A program made the translations under genes and the position numbers. Shown here one piece after another: positions 23,701-31,571 of a stretch of DNA of 64,000 nucleotides. Location of the stretch: contig CM030931.1 in assembly GCA_018136815.1 (NCBI GenBank), positions 1,152,898-1,216,897 of the forward strand. The letters are read 5' to 3'. The stretch is from Isochrysis galbana (Eukaryota > Haptophyta > Isochrysidales > Isochrysidaceae). The notes beneath the pieces were generated by a model, which saw only the letters and a program-made list of their open reading frames with translations, was not told where the DNA came from and made no database searches. Position 1 is the stretch's first letter. Every line of letters begins with the position of its first letter.

Positions 23701-23959
23701 CAGTGATGGCTGATCTACCTGTATCGCCATCCAAACTCTTCTCACCTAATGAGGAGAGTAAACCGTCGGGATCGCAACCCTCCTCTTCAGCTGTCGCGGC
23801 TGCAGCTGCGAATGCCTGTAGCCGCTTGGCGAGCAAGTGTTGCGGGTGGAGCACGTGCTCGGTGTAGTCTCTCCTCCTCTCGTCCAACTGACTGTGCAGC
23901 TCCTGGGCGCGCGTGACGCAACCAGCAAAGGCGGCTGGCGCGGCGAGAGCGCCGCTCAT
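20798..23959 (-). CDS. COG1-like subunit of the conserved oligomeric Golgi complex
   Basis: An uninterrupted 1053-aa ORF. Probable tethering subunit acting in retrograde vesicle traffic at the Golgi. The strongest resemblance to COG1 is C-terminal: AFQLYFDLIFCRAAL, then an acidic linker, a DDAEAEVSGWLQRHDPITWAVAQKPI helix region, VARALTRVLHIV and a RFPYLPIQTPP strand. This parallels COG1's LQLLFDLRYL..., IDPFDLDVFTPHL... and RFGLLPL order. The N-terminus is helical with a coiled-coil-like segment (LHSQLDERRRDYTEHVLHPQHLL), typical of CATCHR tethers. The length matches COG1 (about 980 in animals). Other CATCHR proteins such as RINT1 or exocyst subunits remain possible. The C-terminal 100 residues (Gly/Met-rich) seem lineage-specific. 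Confidence 0.55.
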   Translation of the reverse strand: MSGALAAPAAFAGCVTRAQELHSQLDERRRDYTEHVLHPQHLLAKRLQAFAAAAATAEEEGCDPDGLLSSLGEKSLDGDTGRSAITDWDAWARSSVPIQPLPPLLQLSLRVHWFVSSAEAILAALAQGHEATAVQRWFELRAASATMKSISMSFPVTSAACSSLEDIRLRIIAVCTERLHSPALPPTLSPGKASVLLTAIYTLGGHMATNSSEDASNCTSLTALIELFYRARVDAVRRCITGAFHGCGESTLVHNNIAFAKDPGSPTTGLPGNGAPKHIALSVLKGLRDLCKVLESSRPHQLLETLCTICCKGQGQAAANAGGATSNSASADAYKLENAAADGWKQVASVVDSAVRCLLRLDQPSTGTDALGSSDIHVNFERRTTLATSSLTDGGLLCTLLSNLEPEEPCALAFSAHLEDALRVFLDNGAVSQPAIRMLLESVEQALTGPLLQDSGSMFGSLSADDSVGPTSVRDRQLENERFFSELGLRLTDGCTWLASAYAVEGATIASCEWKQIPRPIARVIHTAAASAKVAFLLRNKLRGLTRSSGARGDDGKITEIQAELAVEECVRWALPLLRSLEDFVARACPSQAGAPPGQEAELPDHKCGVPVKAPAQPLLLSLVIIARLSNGFATQLPRWPLILCGAPCCSAAQLSAVVDGFSTVENLALSKWARLNPARLPPPLETGEVSSVGWLAVQLADDAPDNSMTSPHLTLPAEASKEIVQWLWNRQRAIRTLGISSMLPMLLAAEAAESSECLRQVVRRTLRAIEAGDRNEASDGARSSPWHHTTLGESDWQQRRAFQLYFDLIFCRAALQHRPQLMVGQLPISSRGVAMEDRARRADGNDAAIKPSDLDKAIRAALDDAEAEVSGWLQRHDPITWAVAQKPIRAAVARALTRVLHIVSLEPLGPQATANAASMSARTILRQSTQCGRFPYLPIQTPPLHSPNNISGAGGAAGQQATGATHNGPRVDALRGTVDTMLGPSTIVGRMREETRSALVGMGQLRGMLSGGAVLSERFTGVGGAHVGSLFSGMGDAARAAQMALGVKTPRR

Positions 23960-24880
23960 CGCACGGGTGGCGCTCGAGTGCGGGGGGAAGGGGGCTACTG
24001 TAGCCCCGAGGGAGAGCAGAGAAGAGGGGGAGACAAGCGATATGTGTGTGGCCCAGCCTATGTTGGGCCCAGTGACTGCGTTATGCGTTAGTGTCAGAGT
24101 TTTCTTGTTGTCCTAGTTTAATCCTAGTGCTGAGGGACCGTGCCTCATCGGCAACGGAGCCCCTACCCCGCGATGGGGGTGTGCGCGGTTGGTGCATGGC
24201 TCGTCCGGTGTATGTGGCTAGGGATGCTAGCCAACAAGACCTCTTACAAGACTACAATTTCTAACGTGGTACCCCCGCCGAGAGACCACCCCGACTTCTA
24301 CAACCACAGCGCGCTCGACGACGCCGCTCAAGGGTACAACACCACAACGAAGAAACTCGACAAATTCGTTGAAAATCTTTTCTTCGACTCAGCGGCCGCC
24401 GACCGCGCCACACGCTCCTCCAAGTGGTGGGACCTGGACCACATGGCCAAATCACTCAACAACAACAACTTTTGTGACAGCCACAACCAGAACCGCCCGC
24501 ACTCGACAGTTCAAGGGTCAAGGGTGACAAAACCACAATTCCACATCGAATGACCCCAAAATCCATCCCTCAGCATCTATTCTTAGAGCCCTCGAGGCGT
24601 CGGGACGCTCGAGGTCGTCACCCGTGTCGAATCGTCACATCAGCCACTACGAGGCGCGTCGAATCTCCCCGGAAGGCATCGGGCTGCGAGGTTGCTACCA
24701 GGCGCAACAGCGTTGCAAAGTCGGGCAGCTCGAGCAAGGAAGCCCCCATTGCTGCAATGGGGAAAATCTCTTCCCCCTAGGGAACGATTGTCCGCGCCTC
24801 CTCACTGTTTCGTCAAATTGCATAGCTGCCACCTCTGCTGCACCCCCCTTGGGAGACGGGCTCGCAGAGGGCGCAGGCGA
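23960..24880. other. Intergenic with a possible LINE scrap
   Basis: A 137-codon plus ORF at 24140-24553 contains DHPDFYN and SSKWWDLDHMAKSL. These could be a worn LINE or other transposon coding sequence, but I cannot assign them. Nothing else is supported. Confidence 0.3.
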
Positions 24881-24884
24881 AAAA

Positions 24885-25200
24885 TCCAAGATTCCCCCCC
24901 CGCGCGGAAAACACGCCGACCGCACCTCCGGAGGGGGAACAGGAATTCCCCCCCGCGCGCAGAATACTCCGGCAGGAGCTCCGGAGGGAGGAGGGCAGGA
25001 ACCCCCCACGCGCGCCCCCCCGCGCGCAGAAAACGCCGGCCGGACCTCCGAAGGGGGAACAGAGGAACCCCCCACGCGCGCAGAAAACGCCGACCGGACC
25101 TCCGGAGGGGGAACAGGAATTCCCCCCCGTGCGCAGCAGACGCCGACAGGAACTCCGGAGGGAGGGGGGGGGGGGGACCCCCCCGCGCGCGCACCGTGGG
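24885..25200. repeat. GC-rich minisatellite, about 57-60 bp unit
   Basis: Five to six degenerate tandem copies of a unit containing CGCGCAGAAAACGCCG, GACCTCCGGAGGG and GGAACAGGAATTCC blocks. In all frames the array gives Pro/Arg/Gly-rich peptides. It directly abuts the gypsy RT fragment at 25205. Confidence 0.85.
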
Positions 25201-25204
25201 GGAG

Positions 25205-25545
25205 CCTCAGCGGCGTCCATGACGCGGCACATGTAAGAAGGGCCGGATTGAACGCCGAAGGGGAGCACGTTAAACTCGTACTTCCCGCGGTGGGTGACGA
25301 ACGCGGTGATTCCGCGGTCGCTCTCTTTGATCGGGATGCCCCAGAAGCCCGAGGCCAAGTCCAGGGTGCACAGGAATAGCGAGTCCAAGGATCCGCCGCC
25401 GGACGAGAGTCGGTCGATGGCCTCCACCGTAAGGGGGAGAGGGCTGTCCTCTATCCGTAGCTTCGAGTTAACGTCGCGGTAGTCGACGCAAAAGCGGACG
25501 GAGCCGTCTTTCTTGGTGACTAGAACAACCCGAGATGCCCGCCGA
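25205..25545 (-). pseudogene. Ty3/gypsy reverse transcriptase fragment
   Basis: The minus strand encodes VLVTKKDGSVRFCVDYRD, DRLSSG, FLCTLDLASGFWGIPI, THRGKYEFNVLPFG and PSYMCRVMDA, which are RT motifs nearly identical to those in the complete element (35345-35665). It ends just before the catalytic YLDD region, where the minisatellite begins. It is a fragment, probably left by deletion. Confidence 0.92.
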
Positions 25546-26130
25546 AGAATAAGAGGATAGACATAAACGACTTTCGTCCCCTATACACGGTCGACCAAAA
25601 CGGACACCTTAAGCCCCGCGCGGAACTTCTCGCGCTAGCCTCCAACCAAGTTGGAAGTTGGGGGTGGCACACATCGCTGAGGAATCTGAGGAACTGAGGA
25701 ATCTAAAGCGTAGAGTGTAGAGTGTAGAGTAAGCAAGACGCGAAAGTCGCGGACACTCGGCGCATAAAAGGCACGCAACAAACATACCCAGACCTCAAGC
25801 GTAAAATTGGCGAAAATCCCGGCAATACCAATACCACGATAAAGCATCCAACAAGCCTCCCCGAACCCGCACTCCGAACTAGGCTCTATTGGCTCTTGGT
25901 AGTGCACCAGAGCCAGAGCCGGACCCCGGAACCGGAAACCGAAGAAAAGGAATGAAGGGGGGAAAGGGAGGTGGTGGAGGGAGGGGATATAAGGGCGGTG
26001 TCATAACAGTGTTAGGGAAACCTAGACCTAGTAGGCGAGTAGCCCGGAATCTTCAGATGTTTTTTAAGCTTAGTTGCTAATTGCCGCCCCTAATAACAAT
26101 AAAACCCCCGTTTGACCGCCCCATATCGAG
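25546..26130. other. Repeat-derived spacer with one TIR end
   Basis: No gene. The right-hand terminal motif AACCCCCGTTTGACCGCCCC at about 26103-26122 matches the MITE end at 20065, so an old DNA-transposon end lies here. The 25690-25880 stretch has LINE-like composition but no motif I can defend. Confidence 0.4.
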
Positions 26131-26555
26131 GTGCTTTTGATTGCATACCATCCGCGTTAATTGCAACGTTGAAGCGCATGCCGTAGCACGCCGGCCCACC
26201 CAAATACATGGCATAGCGTGCAAGCAAGCCAAATGCATACCGCATGCTCGCATGTACACGTGGAACGCGAGAAAACTACATCAGCACATGGACAACCTAA
26301 TGTGCTCATGCGAGTCGAAAGCAATCCCTCTGGCTCAGATCTGGGGCGCACGGACGCTCGCGGGTTGTCGACATACGCCGCACGACGCCGGATAGACACG
26401 CAGGCTCGAAATGAATCCATGCACACAGCCAACTGTGCGAGTCAGGGGACCAATCAATGTTACTGATGGTGGTTTACTTCCTTGCAACAAACCTCCTGGC
26501 ATTACCAGACCCGCCACAGGTTGACTCACATTCCGTCAACCATAAGCAGACTAAC

Positions 26556-26915
26556 TCAAAGGCCGATCTTGGTGCGACGCCAATGACGGCGCTTGGCGTT
26601 GTACCTGCGAGCAAGGATGTTCGGTGGTGAACACATAGGGCACTCCAGCCAGACCGCATGGAGATGCCCTGAACCACAGTTTCGCAGACATTTCATCCCG
26701 AGGGTTTTCCCCCTCAGAGACAGTACTGGAGAACAGGAGACACATCGATATCCGGGCGCTGACACGGTGCATTCCGTAGGGTGGCAAGGGGCACGCTTAT
26801 GCGGAACTGACCGAATGCGGTTGTTTGTGCGCATCCGGATCCACTGCGGGATGGGTCGGTTTTGCTTAAGACGCTTGGCAAGCGTCTTCTTGGTGCGCAA
26901 GGTCTTGTTCGCCGG
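26556..26915 (-). CDS. RPL39: 60S ribosomal protein eL39
   Basis: A component of the large cytosolic ribosomal subunit near the peptide exit tunnel. Exon 26915-26812 encodes [16 protein letters not shown] followed by the near-invariant [19 protein letters not shown]. After a 207-bp intron (GTCAGT...TCGCAG), exon 26604-26556 encodes [15 protein letters not shown] and the stop. These two exons give 50 residues; eL39 is normally 51. The first exon should therefore supply only the initiator Met. I could not place this ATG; it lies upstream (above 26920) before a CGCAG acceptor. The internal intron is in-frame at a split Arg codon, and its downstream exon begins GT. Confidence 0.93.
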   Translation of the reverse strand, partial: PANKTLRTKKTLAKRLKQNRPIPQWIRMRTNNRIRSVPHKRAPCHPTECTVSAPGYRCVSCSPVLSLRGKTLGMKCLRNCGSGHLHAVWLECPMCSPPNILARRYNAKRRHWRRTKIGL

Positions 26916-26920
26916 CTGCG

Positions 26921-28050
26921 ATGAAGAACAGAGGCGCTGACTGTCAGCGCACAGAACAGTAACGAAAAGCAATACAGGCGTGCGTGTGAAGGCCAACTGA
27001 ACATAACTAGCTCTCTGCTTGCGAGCACCCGTCGTGAGGGCGCCCCACAAGACACAGGTGATGGATGCCGAGGAGGCGACCTCATCTGCCCTGAGGCCCT
27101 CAAGATCAGACCAAGGAAGCGAGTACGGACGCCACTATCCCCGACGCGTGCCGCAGTCGCTCTCGCTATGCAGCCAACGGGGGCGGGGAGGGGGGGGGGG
27201 CAGCGCGCCATGGCAGAAAGGAGCGAGGCACGACGCCGCTCTGACAACAATAAAATGCGTGGACCCACGTGTTCCGCGACCAAAATCGCTGCCCAACGAC
27301 TTCTGCTTGGTGACCCGGGAAGGGTGACGCGTAGCGCGTAGGGCGGTCAAACAGGGTTTTTTATTAGGATCAGGGGTGAAAAAATGACCATCTCAGAATT
27401 GAGGCAAATTGAGGATTTTTTCACTTGAAAGTTCCCAATACACCCAACTAGCAACTAGCACATATCCGGGGCCCATGGGGACCCAGAACTAGCCCGGTCA
27501 CTCAATATGGATGGGGGTGCGGAGGGAACCAGTAGGGACAGAATAAAATTTTTTTCCAACTGGGAAGGTGCTGGTCCGAAGTTTTTTCTTCAGTGAAGGT
27601 ACAGGTGAAGGTGAGAGTGCAGGAACTGCAGGTGCAGGTGAAGACACGGTGAACGGGGCGCGCTGGGCGGAAAAAATAAGCAGGCACCTGCACTGCACCT
27701 GCACGCACACTCCTTCACTCCAACTCCCTCCCAAGCCCGCCCCTGCCTGCACCACTCCGCGGGCACACGCGCGCACCGCGTACCGCGTCCGCAGCGGCAA
27801 CGTCCGTCCTGCCCTCTCGCATGCATGCCAGCACCCAGCGTGTCGAGCCACCGCTCTCGCGCCAATCCCGCACGAGCTGGAGCTGGAGCACGCGCGCGCT
27901 GGCGCTGGGGCGCGAGCGCACGCTAGCGGGCACCTACACAGTCCACCCGCCACCCGCGCCAGCGCCACGCTCACATGCGTGAATGAACTGTGCGTGTAGT
28001 GCATGCGCTTGTGTGCTGATCTCGACCACCCTCGTTCGTTTTTTGCAGAC
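26921..28050. other. Intergenic: eL39 upstream region, TIR relic, GTGCAG-type repeat
   Basis: Contains the unplaced first exon and promoter of eL39, a G-run at about 27190, an inverted-repeat end GGGCGGTCAAACAGGGTTTT at 27341-27360, and an imperfect GGTGAAGG/GTGCAGG repeat at about 27590-27660. No other gene is supported. Confidence 0.4.
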
Positions 28051-28057
28051 GATACCA

Positions 28058-28517
28058 ATGGCGACGAGGATCGGGGACACCATTGACGTGGAGGATGAGG
28101 AGAGGAACGACGACAACGACGACGACTCTTCACAAGGGGGCTGGGGGCGGCAGCCGCTGAACGAGCTCCAGGCTCCAGGGCACCCTTCTCGAATGGTCAA
28201 CCATCGTTGAGAATGACGGCCGCGCCAAGAAGACCACGCTCAAGCAATGTCTTTATTGCGGTTTTCACTACACAGGTGGCCCTTTCCAGATTCGTGCACA
28301 CTTGGACCCGTCTGTAAAGCCTCGCACCATTCGCCTATGCACTCCCAGTGAGACGTGGCGTGAGCGCAAGGCTGAGGTGCTTGTGGAGCTGCACAGGCGG
28401 CGTGCTGTTGATGTGCAGGAAGAGCTAGCGAAACGAGTCGGTGACGATACCACGTACCACGTTACCACACCGTACTCCGGAGGAGTAGAACCACTCCTAC
28501 AAAACAACTCAGGCTAG
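28058..28517 (+). pseudogene. BED zinc-finger fragment, hAT-type transposase N-terminus
   Basis: From the ATG at 28058 an acidic leader (IDVEDEERNDDNDDD) runs to about 28175. The frame then shifts and continues as TTLKQCLYCGFHYTGGPFQIRAHL. This is a BED-type finger (CxxC...HxxxxH-like spacing), a DNA-binding module usual at the N-terminus of hAT transposases. It is followed by a basic helical segment (WRERKAEVLVELHRRRA). A 7-bp tandem duplication of GCTCCAG (28165-28171 and 28172-28178) accounts exactly for the shift. No catalytic domain follows. Confidence 0.7.
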
Positions 28518-28829
28518 ACAGGAGGGAGATGACACCAGGGAACAGACGAACAGACGAGAGAACAGGAGATCTTTTTTAGAAGAGCGGAGGTGAGAGAGAA
28601 GATGGAGGGGGCGAGGAACAAGAGGGTTGGGGGTAAAAGCGGGAAGCAGAAAGAAGAAAAGGGAAGAAAAAATGTGGGGGGGACAACGCGAAGAGAGAGA
28701 GACGAGAGAACAAAGGATTTACAGTGTGTGTATGTGTGTATGTCAGAGAGAGAGTGAGAGAGTGAGAGAGAGAGTGTGTGTGTGAGAAGCGAGAGAAAGA
28801 AGCCAGAGAGAGGCGCGAGCGAGACCGGA
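28518..28829. other. Upstream region of pyruvate dehydrogenase gene
   Basis: Purine-rich, with GA and GT microsatellite runs at about 28715-28790 immediately before the start codon. No TATA box is evident. Confidence 0.4.
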
Positions 28830-30894
28830 ATGCTGTCGCTCGGCCGCCGGTGGGCCGCGCGACCCGTCATGGGTCGGCGGGCACAGTCAAGCGCGATCAA
28901 GGCGAGCCCGACGGTGCAGCGGCTGATTCGCGCCGCTGGCCTCGACCACTACCCCATCGCACCCACCGGGCCCAAGGGGCTCGTGACGGTGGAGGACGTG
29001 GCGGCCGCTCAGGTGCTCAAGGCTGCGGCCGACCAGGCAGACAGGCAGCCGGTGACGATTGAGCTCAAGCCTATGACTGTTCACCTGATTGATGAGACAA
29101 CGCTACCTACCTCCGCAACCACCAACAAGGCTGAGCTTATTGGCTACTATGAGAAGATGTGCGTGCGCGGCTGTGTGTGCGTGCGCCCTCTGCTGCGCCG
29201 CTCAGCCTCTGCCCCCTTACCGCCGCAGGTATACCATGCGCCGCATGGAGATTGCGGCGGATGTGTTGTACAAGAGCAAGTTCGTCGCCGGCTTCTGCCA
29301 TCTCTATGACGGCCAGGAGGCCATCGGCATGGGTGTCGAGGCGGCGATGACGTTCAATGATTCCATTGTCACCTCGTACCGTGACCACACGTACCAGTAC
29401 ACGCGCGGCGACAAGGTTGAGAACGTATTGGGCGAGCTGCTCGGAAAGTGCGTGCCGACTCGAGCGCTTGGCTCTACTCTTGGCAGTACTCGCCCGTCTT
29501 ACACGTCGGAACACCACACGCGCAAGGCTTTGGCGTGATGACCCTTGCCCCTGCATGTTGGTTAGGTACATCGGGCCTGCCAAGGGAAAGGGCGGGTCGA
29601 TGCACATGTATCGCGCTCAGGCCAACTTCTATGGTGGGAATGGCATTGTTGGTGCGCAAACTTCTCTCGGTGCAGGTCTAGCGTTCGCTCACAAGTACAG
29701 GGGCGACGGGGGCGTCTCGGTCACGCTGTATGGCGATGGCGCTGCTAACCAGGTGACTTGGGGAATACCTCGGGATGGCTTGTTGCTAGATTGGCCCAAC
29801 CTAGCTGAGCTGTGCAGCACCGCCCAGTCATCTGATGATTCCGTTGTACGGATGGCTCCTCTCGGAGAGCTACTCGCTACATGGAGGTGCTCCCTCGTCT
29901 TTGTGCCGAGCAACGACAGGGCGATACACCTCTCCCCACCCATCTCGCGCGATGCTATAATTTGTACATAGGGCCAGCTCTTTGAAGCTGTCAACATGGC
30001 AGCGCTCTGGAAACTTCCCGTCATCTTCGTGTGCGAAAACAACCAGTATGGTATGGGCACTTCCACAAGTCGAGGTTCCGCAGACACGAAGTACTACGCT
30101 CGCGGGCAATACATCCCAGGACTGAAGGTGTGCAGGCATGCATTGCGGCAACGCAAGTGTAAACTTTGTCCTTGCATCTCCAAGGCTAGTCACAACTCCT
30201 GTGTCTGATGTACCTACTCGCCCACCTAACGAAGGTGGACGGGATGAATGTTCTAAGCGTACGTGAGGCTATGCGCGTGGCCAAAGCTCATGCGCTTGAG
30301 CATGGTCCAATCATGATGGAGATGGACACGTACCGATACCATGGGCACTCGATGTCTGATCCTGGAATCACTTACCGCACGCGCGACGAGGTGCGTACTC
30401 CACGGAGCTCAGGGAGCGAGGTGGACGATGGTGATTTCTTTGTGACATGTGACGATCGCTGCAAGCAGATTTTACGGGACTCTGAGCCCCAGCGCCAGCG
30501 TGCGGCTCTTCCACGGCAAAGACTGCCACAAGATATACGTGTCAAACAAGGCGCCATTCACTTGCGGAGTGACCATTTGTCACCGTTTTAGTAGCACCAC
30601 CCTCGTGCAAAGCCATGGGCGCTCGGCAGATTTCTGAGGACGCATTCGCCTGTCGCTCGCTCGCAGGTCTCGGGCATTCGCTCGACCCGCGACCCACTTG
30701 CCTTGGTAAAGACTTGGCTCACCAGCCTCGAGCTCGCAACGGAGGCGGAGATCAAGGCCATCGAGGGCAAGGTGCGCAAACAGATTGATAGCGCTGTAAC
30801 CAAGGCAAAGGCAGCTTCCCCTCCCCCTCCCGATGAGCTTACGCGCGACATCTACACGGGCTCGTACGAGGCACCCCGTATGTGCAACCTTTGA
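28830..30894 (+). CDS. Pyruvate dehydrogenase E1 alpha, mitochondrial
   Basis: Thiamine-diphosphate-dependent decarboxylase subunit of the pyruvate dehydrogenase complex. Exons: 28830-29158, 29229-29447, 29566-29752, 29972-30127, 30235-30390 and 30667-30894, giving 424 aa in one frame. The N-terminus [21 protein letters not shown] looks like a mitochondrial presequence. Core motifs present: [51 protein letters not shown], the ThDP-binding [17 protein letters not shown]...NNQYGMGTS, and the phosphorylation-loop-like [12 protein letters not shown]. Oddly, residues about 20-60 ([18 protein letters not shown]...[16 protein letters not shown]) resemble a peripheral-subunit (E3) binding domain, normally found on E2. 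Exons 2, 3, 5 and 6 begin with GT. Confidence 0.93.
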
Positions 30895-31400
30895 AAAGGA
30901 ACTAGGCACAGGGTTGTACACGGCATAGAGCGAGTGCGAGTGCACTCACACGTTCGTGCTAAGAGCACGCGCGTGCAAAGTGGACGAAACGCACTTTACC
31001 TCTCTCTGGGTAGATGAGGCTGGGAGAATATTATTCATTTAACTTCAATAATAAATAAACTCATATGTGGTGTAAAAATAAAATACTCATGGGTGGATAA
31101 GCAGAAAGGTGTATCCGCGCTTCTACGCCTTTCGAGGGACCAACCCTGTGTGGGATGGAGTGGAGCTGTGGCTGTGTTGCATGTGGGGGCAAGAGGATTG
31201 ATGTATGTAACATGTGAGGTACAGTCCAGAGACATGGGGCACGGGCCACCGGACACATGGGAGGCACGCAACGGAGGAGCTGAGGACGAGCGAGGGACCT
31301 CGACCGGCATGCGGTCACGCGAGACGAGAACGAGGACGAAGAGCACACAAGGCAGGAGGCCACAGGAGCGCTCAAGCGATAGCGCTGAGCGTACAAAAGC
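30895..31400. other. Spacer between the PDH gene and the sequence gap
   Basis: AT-rich at 31030-31095, which may hold the polyadenylation region of the PDH gene. No gene or clear LTR sequence is visible before the gap. Confidence 0.4.
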
Positions 31401-31500
31401 NNNNNNNNNNNNNNNNNNNNNNNNNNNNNNNNNNNNNNNNNNNNNNNNNNNNNNNNNNNNNNNNNNNNNNNNNNNNNNNNNNNNNNNNNNNNNNNNNNNN
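31401..31500. other. Assembly gap (100 N)
   Basis: Exactly 100 unknown bases. It falls where the 5' LTR and leader of the gypsy element at 31572 should be, so it is probably a collapsed repeat gap of unknown true size. Confidence 0.98.
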
Positions 31501-31571
31501 TCAAATTAACGTCACCGCGGAGTCCGCGGTCGACCACCGGCGTTCCCACGCCACCCCATCAACCGAGAGCC

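Noticed and set aside
26141-26395. Possible LINE endonuclease start (TWNARKLHQHMDNL)
   Set aside because: A vague resemblance over about 30 residues without the catalytic motifs that should follow.
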